A stretch of DNA of 64,000 nucleotides from Tessaracoccus massiliensis (GTDB lineage: Bacteria; Actinomycetota; Actinomycetes; Propionibacteriales; Propionibacteriaceae), in contig NZ_LN623539.1 of the NCBI RefSeq assembly GCF_000826065.2, forward strand, positions 124,001 to 188,000, in the 5' to 3' direction. Numbering within the stretch: position 1 is the first letter of the stretch; the number at the start of each line of letters is the position of its first letter. The position numbers and the translations under genes were made by a program. Below the pieces are notes generated by a model that searched no databases, was not told the origin of the DNA, and saw only the letters and a list, made by a program, of their open reading frames with translations. This document shows, piece by piece, positions 38,579-47,951 of this stretch.

Positions 38579-39208
38579 ATGGCCAGAATGAAAGATATGT
38601 CTAATGTCGCGGCGCTGCTGTTCGACGTCGTCGGCTCCCGCGGCCGGGCCCGGGACGCCCGCCACCGGGCGCTGCTGGCCGCGGTGGAGGTGGCCAACAC
38701 GCTCGTCACTGCGACAGACCCGCTGCGGTTCACCGTCGGCGATGAACTTCAAGGCATCTACCCCTCCGTACCCGACGCGCTGCGCGCGGCCTACACCCTC
38801 CGGCTCGCCGCGTCCCCGGAGGCAGAGTTGCGCGCAGGCATCGGCGTGGGCGAGGTCACCGTCATCGACGAGGAGCGTGGCATCCAGGACGGCTCGGCGT
38901 GGTGGCACGCGCGGGAGGCGATCGACGCCGTCCGCGAGCGCGCCGCCGACCCTGGCTACCGCGGACTGCGCACGGCGATCGTGGGCGTGGAGGACCCTTT
39001 CCTGGACGCCACCCTGGGGCTCATCGACGCCCACCTGGCCAGGCTGCGCGGCACCACGGTCGGCACGCTGCGCGGGCTGCTCGAGGGCCTCAGCAACAGC
39101 GAGATCGCGCAGCGCGAATCCATCAGCGAATCAGCCAACTCGCAGCGGGTGATCAACAACGACCTGCGCCCCCTCGCCGACGCCATCCGCGCGGTCAGCG
39201 GGGGCTAG
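38579..39208 (+). CDS. SatD-family protein with C-terminal helix-turn-helix
   Basis: 209 residues. The N-terminal part (AALLFDVVGSRGRARDARHR, FTVGDELQGIYPSVPDALRA, RAGIGVGEVTVIDE) resembles the cyclase-like fold of SatD proteins, with the conserved D-x-x-x-S and GDE motifs. The C-terminal stretch (LRGLLEGLSNSEIAQRESIS to SQRVINN) is a helix-turn-helix. It may bind a nucleotide and regulate the divergent membrane protein gene. Its 3' end overlaps ppk2 by 4 bases, tail to tail. Confidence 0.75.
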   Translation: MARMKDMSNVAALLFDVVGSRGRARDARHRALLAAVEVANTLVTATDPLRFTVGDELQGIYPSVPDALRAAYTLRLAASPEAELRAGIGVGEVTVIDEERGIQDGSAWWHAREAIDAVRERAADPGYRGLRTAIVGVEDPFLDATLGLIDAHLARLRGTTVGTLRGLLEGLSNSEIAQRESISESANSQRVINNDLRPLADAIRAVSGG

Positions 39209-40122
39209 TCCTCCTGCTCCTCGGAGTCGTCAGCCATGCGGTTCTTGCGGCCCCGAGTCACGATCAGCGGATCCGTCGGCTTGATCACCGAGGCGTCCTT
39301 GCCGTCGTAGTCGTGGAGGTCGAGGAACAGCCGCATGGCGTTGAGCCGGGCGCGCTTCTTGTCGTTGGACTTGATGCGGTACCAGGGCGCGATCTCGGTG
39401 TCGGTGTGCTTGAGCATCGCATTCTTGGCCGCGGTGTAATCCTCCCAGCGGCCCAGCGACTCCAGGTCCATCGGAGACAGCTTCCACTGCCGGACAGGGT
39501 CGATCTGGCGGATCGCGAAGCGGGTGCGCTGCTCGCGCTGAGTCACGGAGAACCACAGCTTGGTCACCGTGATACCGGATTCGATGAGCATCTCCTCGAA
39601 CAGCGGCGCTTCACGCACGAAGATGTCGTACTCCTCGTCCGAGCAGAACCCCATCACCCGCTCCACGCCGGCACGGTTGTACCAGGACCGGTCGAACAGC
39701 ACGATCTCGCCGGAGGTGGGCAGGTGCTGGATGTAGCGCTGGAAGTACCACTGCCCCTTCTCCCGCTCCGTGGGCACGCCCAGCGCCACGGTGCGGGCGT
39801 AGCGCGGGTTGAGGTGTTCGGTGAAGCGCTTGATGGCGCCGCCCTTGCCCGCCGCGTCACGGCCCTCGAAGATGATCACGTGCTTGGAGCCGCGGTCCTG
39901 CGCCGAGTACTGGAACTTCAGCAGTTCGATCTGCAACTGACGCTTCTCGATCTCGTACTCGCTGCGGCTGATGAGCTCGTCGTAGGGGTACTTGTCGCGC
40001 CACGTCTCGACGGCGTTGCCGAGCGGGTCGATCAGGTAGGGATCTTCGCCGTGCACGTCGGTGACGGCGTAGCCCTCCTCGACGAGCTGGTCGATGTACT
40101 CACGCAGACTGGATTGGCCCAT
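39205..40122 (-). CDS. ppk2: Polyphosphate kinase 2
   Basis: 305 residues; a class I PPK2 that phosphorylates nucleoside diphosphates from polyphosphate. Walker A FEGRDAAGKGGAIKRFTEHL, lid-region ALGVPTEREKGQWYFQRY and Walker B DRSWYNRAGVERVMG are all present. Start at MGQSSLREYI (40122) fits the family length. Complements ppk1 at 45861, which makes polyphosphate. Confidence 0.94.
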   Translation of the reverse strand: MGQSSLREYIDQLVEEGYAVTDVHGEDPYLIDPLGNAVETWRDKYPYDELISRSEYEIEKRQLQIELLKFQYSAQDRGSKHVIIFEGRDAAGKGGAIKRFTEHLNPRYARTVALGVPTEREKGQWYFQRYIQHLPTSGEIVLFDRSWYNRAGVERVMGFCSDEEYDIFVREAPLFEEMLIESGITVTKLWFSVTQREQRTRFAIRQIDPVRQWKLSPMDLESLGRWEDYTAAKNAMLKHTDTEIAPWYRIKSNDKKRARLNAMRLFLDLHDYDGKDASVIKPTDPLIVTRGRKNRMADDSEEQED

Positions 40123-40235
40123 GTCGAGGATCAAACCACTTCCAGATGAACTGCGGGCGAACAACCCGCCAATCAGGCAGCCTTTTCGCCCACAGCGTCT
40201 AGCCAGATTTGGCGCCATCGGGAAAGATCGGGGGT

Positions 40236-40736
40236 ATGGCTGACATCACCTTCAAGGGAAACCCCATCCACTCCATCGGCGAACTGCCCGCCGTCGGGAA
40301 CGACGCGCCTGACTTCGAGGTCACCGGCGACGACCTGGGCGAGATCAAGCTCTCGGATTTCAAGGGCCAGAAGCTCGTGCTCAACATCTTCCCCTCCGTC
40401 GACACCGGCGTGTGCGCCACCAGCGTGCGCACCTTCAACGAAAAGGCCGCGGGTCTCGAGGGCACGAAGGTGCTCAACATCTCGCGCGACCTGCCGTTCG
40501 CGCTGGCCCGCTTCTGCGGCGCCGAGGGCATCGACAACGTCGTGGTCGCCTCGGATTTCCGCACCGGCTTCGGTGAAACCTACGGCGTCACGATGAAGGA
40601 CGGCCCGCTCAAGGGCCTGCTGTCGCGCTCCGTGGTGGTCATCGACGCCGACGGCAAGGTGGTCTACAACGAGCAGGTCCCGGAGATCGGCCAGGAGCCT
40701 GACTACGACGCAGCCCTCGCCGCTGCCTCCAACTGA
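40236..40736 (+). CDS. tpx: Thiol peroxidase (Tpx, atypical 2-Cys peroxiredoxin)
   Basis: 166 residues; reduces peroxides with thioredoxin. Peroxidatic Cys in [19 protein letters not shown] with the T-x-x-C context, resolving Cys in [12 protein letters not shown], and the Tpx N-terminus [18 protein letters not shown]. Divergent from ppk2. Followed by a repeat-rich gap of about 0.75 kb. Confidence 0.95.
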   Translation: MADITFKGNPIHSIGELPAVGNDAPDFEVTGDDLGEIKLSDFKGQKLVLNIFPSVDTGVCATSVRTFNEKAAGLEGTKVLNISRDLPFALARFCGAEGIDNVVVASDFRTGFGETYGVTMKDGPLKGLLSRSVVVIDADGKVVYNEQVPEIGQEPDYDAALAAASN

Positions 40737-40744
40737 GGGTCCCC

Positions 40745-40804
40745 GCGACGCTGGTTGAGCCGGCCAGCGACGCTGGTTGAGCCCGCGAGCGACGCTGGGT
40801 GAGC
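40745..40804 (+). repeat. Three tandem copies of a 22-bp period GCGACGCTGGTTGAGC repeat
   Basis: GCGACGCTGGTTGAGC at 40745, again at 40767, and GCGACGCTGGGTGAGC at 40789; period exactly 22 with variable filler between. Begins 9 bases after the tpx stop. Confidence 0.85.
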
Positions 40805-41063
40805 TCGCGAGTTCTACGAGCGGTGTCGAAACCCCGTGAGGTTGTCTGGCACCTTTGCCACCGCACCTGTGGTCGGCCTCAGCGTCAAGGAGTGGCCGGG
40901 GGCGGGGGATGCAAGTACGCGCGCCGAGCCCGGACCCCACCCAGGTAGTTGTTGCCCGGCAACGCCGGCCATCTTCGGAGTACCCCCCCCCCACCGGACA
41001 CTCCGGCAACCAACGCACCAACGGTTTCGGCAGCAACAGCCAGCAGGCAAAAGCAGTCAAAGC

Positions 41064-41188
41064 AGTGTCTGATGGGGGCCTGAGAGGGTGGGTCGGGCGT
41101 TGCCGAAGACGGTCACCCCAACCCAAACCCAGAGCACCCGCAGTGTGACCGCCTTCGGCATGGGCGGCGAAGGCCCCCATCAGACACT
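41064..41188. repeat. Long imperfect inverted repeat (hairpin-forming)
   Basis: AGTGTCTGATGGGGGCCT (41064-41081) is the exact reverse complement of 41171-41188, and TTGCCGAAGACGGTCAC (near 41102) pairs with GTGACCGCCTTCGGCA (near 41146) with one mismatch. The arms are joined by a short C-rich spacer. Confidence 0.8.
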
Positions 41189-41494
41189 GCGGCACCAAGC
41201 TGTGCCTGAGGTGCCAGACACGCTGCAGCGGTTTCGACACTGCTCGCTGCGCTCGCAGGCTCAACCGGCGCTGCGGGGCCCTTCACTTCGACCTGGCCGA
41301 CGCTTCGCGCGGGGACAGGCTCAGCACAAGCGTCGCCGCGCGGGGCGCCACGCTCAGGGAGCAGGCCCCCATCAGACGCTGCGGATACCAGCTGTGGCCC
41401 AGGTATCAGACACGCTGTAGCGGTTTCGACACTGCTCGCTGCGCTCGCAGGCTCAACCAGCGGCGCGGGGCGCGACGCTCAGGGACCGGGAAAA

Positions 41495-42427
41495 TCAGCC
41501 GAGGACGGGGCGGATGTGGAGGCCGACGTCGGGGTCTACCAACGCCTCCTGTGCCGCGGCGATCCCGCCGGCCTGAAGTTCCGCGTCGACCGGCACATTG
41601 CGCTTGAGCAGGCCCAGGGCGATGGGGCCCAGCTCGTGGTGCCGCGCCGATGAGCCGACGAAGCCGACGGTGCGGCCGCCGAACTCGATGGGCGCCCCCG
41701 CTTCGGGCAGCTGGGAGCCCGAGCCGTCGAGGTGCAACTGCACGAGCCTGCGCGGGGGCCGGCCCAATGTGTGCACCCGCGCCACGGTCTCCTGCCCGCG
41801 GTAGCAGCCCTTGTTGAGGTGGGTGCCCACCAGGCCGATCTCGTTGGGGATGGTCTTGTGGTCCGTGTCGACGAAGATGCGCGGCGCCCCTGCGGCGACC
41901 CGCATGGCGTCGAAAGCCCACGTGCCGACGGTGGACTCGAGCTCGTCGTCTGCAGGCAGGAACACCTCGACGCCGCCCAGCTCAGAGTCCCGCACCCGCC
42001 ACCCCTGATCCAGCGACACCTGATGCCCGGCCCAGGCCAGGCGCAGGTCGTCGCGGCGGGCGACCTCGACGCGCATCGCGAAGCGCATCGAATCCAGGAA
42101 CTTCACCAATGCATCCGCGCGGCCCGGTTCGGTCCAGGCGAGGAAGCTCGCACCGTCGTCGGTGCCGTAGAGGACGTGCTCGATGTGGCCGGTGGGCGAC
42201 AGGATCAGCGCGGTGGTGGCCTCCCCCACGCCCAGCCCCGAGAGGTGCTGGGTGGTCAGCGAGTGCAGCCAGCTGAGCCGGTCCGCGCCCGTGATCTCCA
42301 CGATCTCGCGGTTGCGCAGGTCGACGACCCCCTCGCCCGAGGCGAGCGAGCGGGCCTCCGCCACCGGGTTGCCGAAGTGCCAGATGAGCCCCTGGTCGAG
42401 CCCATCGTCGATCTGGACGGCGGCCAT
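41495..42427 (-). CDS. ygfZ: Folate-binding protein YgfZ (Fe-S cluster maturation)
   Basis: 310 residues of the GcvT-related YgfZ family, which uses tetrahydrofolate in assembly or repair of certain iron-sulfur proteins. The diagnostic K-G-C-Y-x-G-Q-E motif is in NKGCYRGQETVAR (with the key Cys), preceded by PNEIGLVGTHL. N-terminal VVDLRNREIVEITGADRLSWLHSLTT is typical. ATG overlaps the stop of the nitrobindin-like gene by one base. Its end lies next to the repeat region. Confidence 0.93.
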   Translation of the reverse strand: MAAVQIDDGLDQGLIWHFGNPVAEARSLASGEGVVDLRNREIVEITGADRLSWLHSLTTQHLSGLGVGEATTALILSPTGHIEHVLYGTDDGASFLAWTEPGRADALVKFLDSMRFAMRVEVARRDDLRLAWAGHQVSLDQGWRVRDSELGGVEVFLPADDELESTVGTWAFDAMRVAAGAPRIFVDTDHKTIPNEIGLVGTHLNKGCYRGQETVARVHTLGRPPRRLVQLHLDGSGSQLPEAGAPIEFGGRTVGFVGSSARHHELGPIALGLLKRNVPVDAELQAGGIAAAQEALVDPDVGLHIRPVLG

Positions 42428-42978
42428 CAGACGCGCTTCAGGCGTGCCCACATGTGGGGGCGCAGCTCATGGGTGGAGGTGGAGCGGTCCAGCGCGTACA
42501 TGAGGTCACCCTCCACCTTGCCGTAGAGCCGCTGGCCGGCCATGTGCTCCACCTGCGCGGACTCGCCGCGCACCACCGCGTCCGTGGTGAGGTCGATGCG
42601 GGTCACCTGGATCTTGCCGACGAGGACCTCGGTCCAGCCGTCCGAGCTGGCGAGTTCCACCTCGAGGGAGGCATCTGCCTTGGGGCGCCAGAAACCTGTC
42701 TCCATCCCGAGCACCTTCGTCGCCCGGCCGATCCCGTCCTCGGAGGGTTCCTCGTCCGCGTCGTCGTCGAGCAGGAAGGTCTGCGAGACGTAGTAGAGGT
42801 AGTCCTCGCCGTTGCTCTGGAACTCCATGCGCTGCTCGAAGCGGAAATCGTTGCCCTCATGGTCTGTGCCGTGGCCGGTGCCCTCCCAGCGGCCGACCAT
42901 CCAGCCCAGCGCCGCGAGCGCGGGGTTGAGCCCTTCCGGGACCTCGATGTCAATGTTGAGCTGCGGGGTATCAGACAT
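42427..42978 (-). CDS. Nitrobindin-like heme-binding FABP-family protein (peroxynitrite isomerase type)
   Basis: 183 residues with the ten-strand lipocalin-like barrel pattern. The G-x-W-x-G-x-G motif appears as [18 protein letters not shown] follows, and the C-terminal HMWARLKRV provides the conserved His that ligates heme in nitrobindins (Mycobacterium Rv2717c-like). N-terminal [15 protein letters not shown] is family-typical. First of a two-gene unit with ygfZ and divergent from dtd. Confidence 0.85.
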   Translation of the reverse strand: MSDTPQLNIDIEVPEGLNPALAALGWMVGRWEGTGHGTDHEGNDFRFEQRMEFQSNGEDYLYYVSQTFLLDDDADEEPSEDGIGRATKVLGMETGFWRPKADASLEVELASSDGWTEVLVGKIQVTRIDLTTDAVVRGESAQVEHMAGQRLYGKVEGDLMYALDRSTSTHELRPHMWARLKRV

Positions 42979-43012
42979 GGCGCCAAGTCTACGGTGCGGC
43001 ACAATGTGCGCC

Positions 43013-43450
43013 ATGCGCGTTGTGATGACGAAGGTGCTCGAGGCTTCCGTGAAGGTCGACGGCGAGGTGGTGGGCGAACTGGACCGCCCGGGCCTCCTGG
43101 TGCTGGCGGGCGTGGGCCACGACGACACCCTGGAGGACGCGGCGGCGTTGGCCCGCAAGATCTGGTCGCTGCGCATCCTCGACGATGAGCGCTCCGCCAG
43201 CGACGTCGACGCCCCGCTGCTGGTGGTCAGCCAGTTCACGCTGTACGCCTCCACTCGCAAGGGCCGCCGCCCGTCGTGGAGCGCCGCCGCACCCGCAGCG
43301 GTGAGCGAGCCGCTCGTCGACGAGTTGTGCCGCCAACTCGAACTGCTGGGCGCGACGGTGAGTAGGGGCAGGTTCGGCGCCCACATGCTCGTCTCGTCGG
43401 TCAACGACGGCCCGGTCACCATCACGATGGACACGAAGAACTGGGAGTAG
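43013..43450 (+). CDS. dtd: D-aminoacyl-tRNA deacylase
   Basis: 145 residues; removes D-amino acids and glycine from mischarged tRNAs. The two active-site motifs are SQFTLYA (catalytic Thr region) and NDGPVT (cross-subunit Gly-cisPro). The start [20 protein letters not shown] corresponds to the usual MRAVVQRV-type N-terminus; an ATG 9 bases upstream (43004) is an alternative. Confidence 0.94.
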   Translation: MRVVMTKVLEASVKVDGEVVGELDRPGLLVLAGVGHDDTLEDAAALARKIWSLRILDDERSASDVDAPLLVVSQFTLYASTRKGRRPSWSAAAPAAVSEPLVDELCRQLELLGATVSRGRFGAHMLVSSVNDGPVTITMDTKNWE

Positions 43451-43461
43451 CAGCGCTCGGC

Positions 43462-44223
43462 TCAGGCCGGGGTCAGGAACTCCAGGGAACTGATGGACAC
43501 GGCGTCGACGTGGACTCCCTCCTCGCCCGGCTCGGTGACCTCGAGCACGGTCAGCGTCACTCCCGTCGCTGTGACGGGCGGGAACCGGACCTCCTGGGGG
43601 TTGCGGTTGTTCGCTGCCAGGCCCTGCACGAAGAAGGAGCCGTCGTCGAACTCCCAGCGCAGCGCCACGATGCGGCGTTCCTGGAGGTAGCGATCCGCCC
43701 AGGCTGTGTTCCCGTTGACCAGCCGCACCCCGACGAGGGGTCGGCGGCCGCTGAACGTGAAGGAGACCATCTCCCCCACGCCCTGGCCGTGGCAGCGCCA
43801 GATGGTGCCCGGATCGTTGTCGAGCAGCATCTCCGGCGTGTCCCGCGAGACGTCGTTGAGGCAGGCGCCTGCGGCCGTGAGGGCGGGGGCCACCACGACG
43901 GCGTCGGTGTAGGCGACCAGCCCGTCATCGGCCGACGTGCCCGTGGACGTCAGGGACGGCGTGGGGGGCGGGCTGACAGTCACCACCGGCGTGGGGTCCG
44001 TATCGAAGACGAACAGCCGCCCGACGGAGAAGGCGAGCAGCAGGGACAGCGCCAGGATCCCTGCCAGCATCCGGGGAGAGATGCCGCCGGCATCGAGCTT
44101 GACGTCCTTGAGCGCCGACGAACCGGCGTGCGGCGCCTCCGGCTCAACACGCTCACCTTCGGTTACCTCATCGGTCCCCGGCCGGAACAGATCCTCCGGT
44201 AGGCCCTGCGTCATGCCCGCCAT
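43462..44223 (-). CDS. Single-pass membrane protein with discoidin-like (F5/8 C-type) outer domain
   Basis: 253 residues. Cytoplasmic N-terminal 55 residues, membrane helix ISPRMLAGILALSLLLAFSV (about 55-75), a Pro/Thr/Ser-rich linker, then a beta-sandwich domain (105-253). That domain has MLLDNDPGTIWRCHGQGVGE, VGVRLVNGNTAWADRY and VTLTVLEVTEPGE, the pattern of the discoidin-like, glycan-binding domains in actinobacterial membrane proteins. Likely a cell-surface carbohydrate sensor or adaptor (inference). Start MAGMTQGLPED at 44223 with a second ATG at 44214. Confidence 0.7.
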   Translation of the reverse strand: MAGMTQGLPEDLFRPGTDEVTEGERVEPEAPHAGSSALKDVKLDAGGISPRMLAGILALSLLLAFSVGRLFVFDTDPTPVVTVSPPPTPSLTSTGTSADDGLVAYTDAVVVAPALTAAGACLNDVSRDTPEMLLDNDPGTIWRCHGQGVGEMVSFTFSGRRPLVGVRLVNGNTAWADRYLQERRIVALRWEFDDGSFFVQGLAANNRNPQEVRFPPVTATGVTLTVLEVTEPGEEGVHVDAVSISSLEFLTPA

Positions 44224-44312
44224 CGTAGTGGTGCCTTCGGAACGGCGCGCGGCGGCGTGCGCCCAGCCATTAGGATGTGGACGTCCCGCGGTGAGCGGAA
44301 GGGAGGGCAGCC

Positions 44313-44966
44313 ATGAGTAACATCGTGTTCGTCTCCTCCAAGGAAACCCCTCCCGAACTGGCACTTCTGAGCCACCGCGTCACCATCGTCGCCTCCACCG
44401 CCCAGTCACTCGTCGAGGCAGAGGAGGCCGACGTGGTGGTGGTCGACGGCACCGTGGACCTCGCGGGGGCGCGTTCGGCCTGCCAGACCCTGTCGCGCAG
44501 CGTCTCAACCCCGGTGCTGCTGATGGTGGCGCTGTCCGGACTGGCGGTGCTCTCCCCCGATTGGGGCTTCAACGACTTCGTGGCGGCGGGCAGCGAACCC
44601 GCGGAGTTGGACGCCCGCATCCGCGTCCTCACCCGCGCCGGCTCGGATCCTGATCTCCTCGTGGCGGGCCCGCTCCGCGTGGACGGCGCGGCCTACGCTG
44701 CCACGCTCGACGGCGCCCCGCTGGACCTGACCTATACGGAGTTCGAGCTGTTGCGCTACCTCATGGCGCACCCCGGCAGGGTTCTGTCACGCGAGACGCT
44801 CGTGAGCCAGGTGTGGGGTTACGACTATTACGGCGGAACCCGCACCGTCGACGTCCACGTGCGGCGCCTTCGGGCTAAGCTCGGCCAATTCGACTACTAC
44901 ATCGGCACTGTGCGCAACGTGGGCTACCGCTTCGCCAGCGCCAGGGAGGCTCATCGTGCTGGTTAG
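44313..44966 (+). CDS. glnR: GlnR-type nitrogen regulator (orphan OmpR-family)
   Basis: 217 residues. The receiver-like domain (1-105) has the GlnR pattern ADVVVVDGTVDLAGARSACQ and VLSPDWGFNDFVA, an atypical pocket without the full phosphorylation residues. The C-terminal winged helix (about 125-210) reads LDLTYTEFELLRYLMAHPG, TRTVDVHVRRLRAKLG and IGTVRNVGYRF. GlnR controls ammonium assimilation genes in actinobacteria and, in Streptomyces, links to phosphate control. glnR directly before mshD is the order in Mycobacterium (Rv0818-Rv0819), which supports the name. GGGAGG precedes the ATG. Overlaps mshD by 11 bases. Confidence 0.87.
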   Translation: MSNIVFVSSKETPPELALLSHRVTIVASTAQSLVEAEEADVVVVDGTVDLAGARSACQTLSRSVSTPVLLMVALSGLAVLSPDWGFNDFVAAGSEPAELDARIRVLTRAGSDPDLLVAGPLRVDGAAYAATLDGAPLDLTYTEFELLRYLMAHPGRVLSRETLVSQVWGYDYYGGTRTVDVHVRRLRAKLGQFDYYIGTVRNVGYRFASAREAHRAG

Positions 44967-45864
44967 CTTGACCACTCTGACACCGACGGTGCGCGAGGCG
45001 CTGCGCCGCCTGGTGACGGAGATCGCCGAGCATGACGGCGTCTCCCCCATCAACGAATCCGCCTCGCTGGGCATCGACGGCGTGCGTGAGGCTGACTTCT
45101 TCTTCATGGGCACCCGCTCGGACCCCCACGGGTTCGTCATCTGCGACGAGCGCGACGGAACGCTGCTGGTGGGTGTGCACCCGGACCATCGCCGCCAAGG
45201 CGTCGGCACCGAGATGCTGACGGAGGCGCTCGCCGCCCATCCCGGCTCCTCGGCCTGGGCCTTCGGCACGCTGCCCGGAGCCCCCCAGCTCGCCGCCCGG
45301 GTGGGCCTGTCGCCCGCCCGTGAACTCCTCCGCATGGAACTGGTCCCTGAGCGTCGCCCTGCGAGCTCTGCGAGCCAGGCGACGACGAAGGGCACCCGCG
45401 GCTTGCAAGCAACGCTCCCTCCCGGCTACACCATCGACACCTACACCCCCGCTGACCGTGAGCAGATCGTCGCGATCAACGCCGCGGCGTTCGCGCACCA
45501 CCCGGAACAGGGCAGGCTCACCGTCGAGGAGTTCGACGATCTCGCCCGCCAGCCCTGGTTCAGCCCGGAGGGCCTGTTCGTCGCCCGCCACGACGGCCAG
45601 GTCGCAGGTTTCCACTGGACCAAGCGCCACGGCGACGGCCTCGGCGAGGTCTATGTCATCGCCGTGTCCCCCAGGCATGAGGGCAAGGGACTGGGCCGCA
45701 TCCTGCTGCAGGCAGGCCTCGACCACCTCGCGGCAGAGGGCGACACCCGCATCCAGCTCTACGTCGAGGGCGACCAGGAGCGCGTCGTGCAGATGTACCT
45801 CAACGCCGGGTTCAAGACTGTGCAGACCGACACCAGCTATCACGCCGAGAGGGGCCAGGCATGA
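44956..45864 (+). CDS. mshD: Mycothiol synthase
   Basis: 302 residues; acetylates Cys-GlcN-Ins to complete mycothiol. Two GNAT domains: the N-terminal one with [19 protein letters not shown], the active C-terminal one with [20 protein letters not shown] and [20 protein letters not shown]. The GTG start overlaps glnR by 11 bases. Mycothione reductase at 57340 handles recycling of the same thiol. Confidence 0.94.
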   Translation: MLVSLTTLTPTVREALRRLVTEIAEHDGVSPINESASLGIDGVREADFFFMGTRSDPHGFVICDERDGTLLVGVHPDHRRQGVGTEMLTEALAAHPGSSAWAFGTLPGAPQLAARVGLSPARELLRMELVPERRPASSASQATTKGTRGLQATLPPGYTIDTYTPADREQIVAINAAAFAHHPEQGRLTVEEFDDLARQPWFSPEGLFVARHDGQVAGFHWTKRHGDGLGEVYVIAVSPRHEGKGLGRILLQAGLDHLAAEGDTRIQLYVEGDQERVVQMYLNAGFKTVQTDTSYHAERGQA

Positions 45865-47951
45865 CCGAAACTGCCGATGAGACGCCGCTGCCAGCGGCGC
45901 GCTATCTGGATCGCGAGCTGAGCTGGCTGGCGTTCAACAACCGTGTCCTCGACCAGGCCCGCGACGCGCTGCGCGTGCCGCTCATCGAGCGTGCCAAGTT
46001 CCTGGCCATCTTCTCCTCCAACCTGGACGAGTTCTTCATGGTGCGGGTGGCCGGCCTGAAGCGACGCATCGCGGCCGGGGTGGCGGTGCCCACCGTCGCC
46101 GGCAAGATGCCGGGTGAACTGCACGCCGAGCTCCTCGAGAAGATCGCGCAACTGGTGGAGGCCCAGTCCCGGGTCTTCCAGAACGACGTGCGCCCCGCGC
46201 TGCGCGAGGAGGGCATCGAGATCCTCAAGTGGGAGGAGCTCACCGCCACGGAGAAGGATTCGATGCGGGCGCTGTTCGCCGAGCGGATCTTCCCCGTCCT
46301 CACTCCGCTCGCCGTCGACCCTTCGCACCCCTTCCCCTACATCTCCGGCCTGTCGCTGAACCTCGCGGTGCTGCTGCGCAACCCCGCCACGGGCGCCCGG
46401 TCCTTCGCCCGCGTGAAGGTACCGCCGGTGCTGTCGCGGTTCGTGCGGCTCGCCGAAGGCCGGTTCCTGCCGCTCGAGGAGATCATCTCTCGCCACCTGG
46501 GGCAGCTGTTCACCGGCATGCAGGTGCTGTCGCACACCAGCTTCCGCGTCACCCGCAACGAGGACATCGAGGTGGAGGAGGACGACGCCGAGAACCTCCT
46601 GTTCGCCCTCGAGCGCGAGTTGCTGCGCAGCAAGGTGGGCCGCCCGCCGGTGCGCCTCGAGGTGGAGGAGGACATCGACGAGCAGATGCTCGACATGCTC
46701 ACCAGCGAACTCGATGTCAGCGAGAACGAAGTCTTCCGCCTGCCCGCCCCGCTGGATCTGACGGGGCTGTTCGCGCTCAGCGATTCCAACCGCGAAGACC
46801 TCAAGTACCCCAACTTCCTGCCCATCACCCACCCGGATCTCGCCGAGGTGGAGAGCGCCAGCCCGGCGGACATGTTCAAGGCGCTGAAGCTGCGCGACGT
46901 GCTGGTGCAGCACCCGTACGACTCGTTCGCCACGTCCGTGCAGCGCTTTATCGAGCAGGCCGCAGCGGATCCGGCGGTGTTGGCGATCAAGCAGACGCTG
47001 TACCGCACCAGCGGCGACTCCCCCATCGTCGACGCCCTCATCGAGGCGGCCGACATGGGCAAGCAGGTCCTCGCCATCGTCGAGATCAAGGCCCGATTCG
47101 ACGAGCAGAACAACATCGGCTGGGCGCGCAAGCTGGAGAAATCCGGCGTGCACGTGGTCTACGGCATGCTGGGCCTCAAAACGCACTGCAAGCTGGCACT
47201 GGTGGTGCGCGCCGAAGGCGACGGGCTGCGCCGCTACGCCCACATCGGCACCGGCAACTACAACCCCAAGACCGCCCGCCAGTACGAGGACATGGGGCTG
47301 CTCACCTCCCACCCCGTGATCACCGACGACGTGGCGCGGCTGTTCAACCACCTTTCGGGCATGACGCAGGAGACGCACTACCGTCGCCTCCTCGTCGCGC
47401 CGCACGGCATCCGCAAGGGCCTCCTGAACTACATCGAGCAGGAGATCTCCAACCACGCCGAGGGCAAGCCGTCGGGCATCCGGATCAAGGTCAACTCCAT
47501 GGTGGATGAGGCGATCATCGACGCGCTCTACCGGGCCTCCCAGGCCGGCGTCACCGTCGACCTGTGGGTCCGCGGCATCTGCACCATCCGGCCGGGCGTG
47601 CCGGGGTTGAGCGAGAACATCCGCGTGCGCTCCGTGCTGGGCCGTTTCCTGGAGCACTCCCGCATCTTCTGGTTCGCCGGTGGCGGCAAACCCGTCGTCG
47701 GGATCGGCTCGTCCGACCTGATGCACCGCAACCTCGACCGCAGGGTGGAGGCCATCGTCAGCCTCACCAAACCCGCTCACATCCGGCAAGTGGAGGAACT
47801 CTTCGACATGGCGTTCGCGCCCACCACCGTGCACTGGGAACTCCACGATTCCGACTGGTCGGTCCACACCACCGACGACGAGGGTCAACCGCTCACGGAC
47901 ATCCAGGAGTGGCTCATCCAGCAGACTGCGGCCCGGCGTTCCACCCGATGA
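45861..47951 (+). CDS. ppk1: Polyphosphate kinase 1
   Basis: 696 residues; makes polyphosphate from ATP. N-terminal domain [20 protein letters not shown]; phospholipase-D-like catalytic domains with the autophosphorylated His in [14 protein letters not shown] and [17 protein letters not shown]; second His motif in the C2 domain. ATG overlaps the mshD stop (ATGA), and its own stop overlaps the Nudix gene (ATGA), so glnR-mshD-ppk1-Nudix form one coupled transcript ahead of the pst genes. Confidence 0.96.
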   Translation: MTETADETPLPAARYLDRELSWLAFNNRVLDQARDALRVPLIERAKFLAIFSSNLDEFFMVRVAGLKRRIAAGVAVPTVAGKMPGELHAELLEKIAQLVEAQSRVFQNDVRPALREEGIEILKWEELTATEKDSMRALFAERIFPVLTPLAVDPSHPFPYISGLSLNLAVLLRNPATGARSFARVKVPPVLSRFVRLAEGRFLPLEEIISRHLGQLFTGMQVLSHTSFRVTRNEDIEVEEDDAENLLFALERELLRSKVGRPPVRLEVEEDIDEQMLDMLTSELDVSENEVFRLPAPLDLTGLFALSDSNREDLKYPNFLPITHPDLAEVESASPADMFKALKLRDVLVQHPYDSFATSVQRFIEQAAADPAVLAIKQTLYRTSGDSPIVDALIEAADMGKQVLAIVEIKARFDEQNNIGWARKLEKSGVHVVYGMLGLKTHCKLALVVRAEGDGLRRYAHIGTGNYNPKTARQYEDMGLLTSHPVITDDVARLFNHLSGMTQETHYRRLLVAPHGIRKGLLNYIEQEISNHAEGKPSGIRIKVNSMVDEAIIDALYRASQAGVTVDLWVRGICTIRPGVPGLSENIRVRSVLGRFLEHSRIFWFAGGGKPVVGIGSSDLMHRNLDRRVEAIVSLTKPAHIRQVEELFDMAFAPTTVHWELHDSDWSVHTTDDEGQPLTDIQEWLIQQTAARRSTR

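Larger units (their letters stand above)
40737..41494. repeat. Repeat-rich non-coding region between tpx and ygfZ
   Basis: 758 bases with no credible gene. Contents: a 22-bp tandem repeat; a 42-base segment (40823-40865) that recurs inverted at 41202-41240; an imperfect hairpin of about 125 bases (41064-41188); and two direct 100-base copies (41171-41270, 41363-41462) framed by AGGCCCCCATCAGAC and GCTCGCAGGCTCAACC. All share the GGTTGAGC / GTGTCGAAACC ends also seen at 34419. Codon composition of the open frames here is poor. Confidence 0.8.

Noticed and set aside
40745-40804. Regularly spaced 22-bp repeat, considered as a CRISPR array
   Set aside because: Only three units, spacers of a few bases, no cas gene in the window.
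41088-41420. Frame of 110 codons between tpx and ygfZ
   Set aside because: It runs through the repeat modules, changes meaning between the two direct copies and has poor codon composition.
45840-47888. Long antisense frame of 682 codons opposite ppk1
   Set aside because: Composition is an artefact of GC3-rich codons on the other strand; it has no domain, while the forward strand is unmistakable PPK1.
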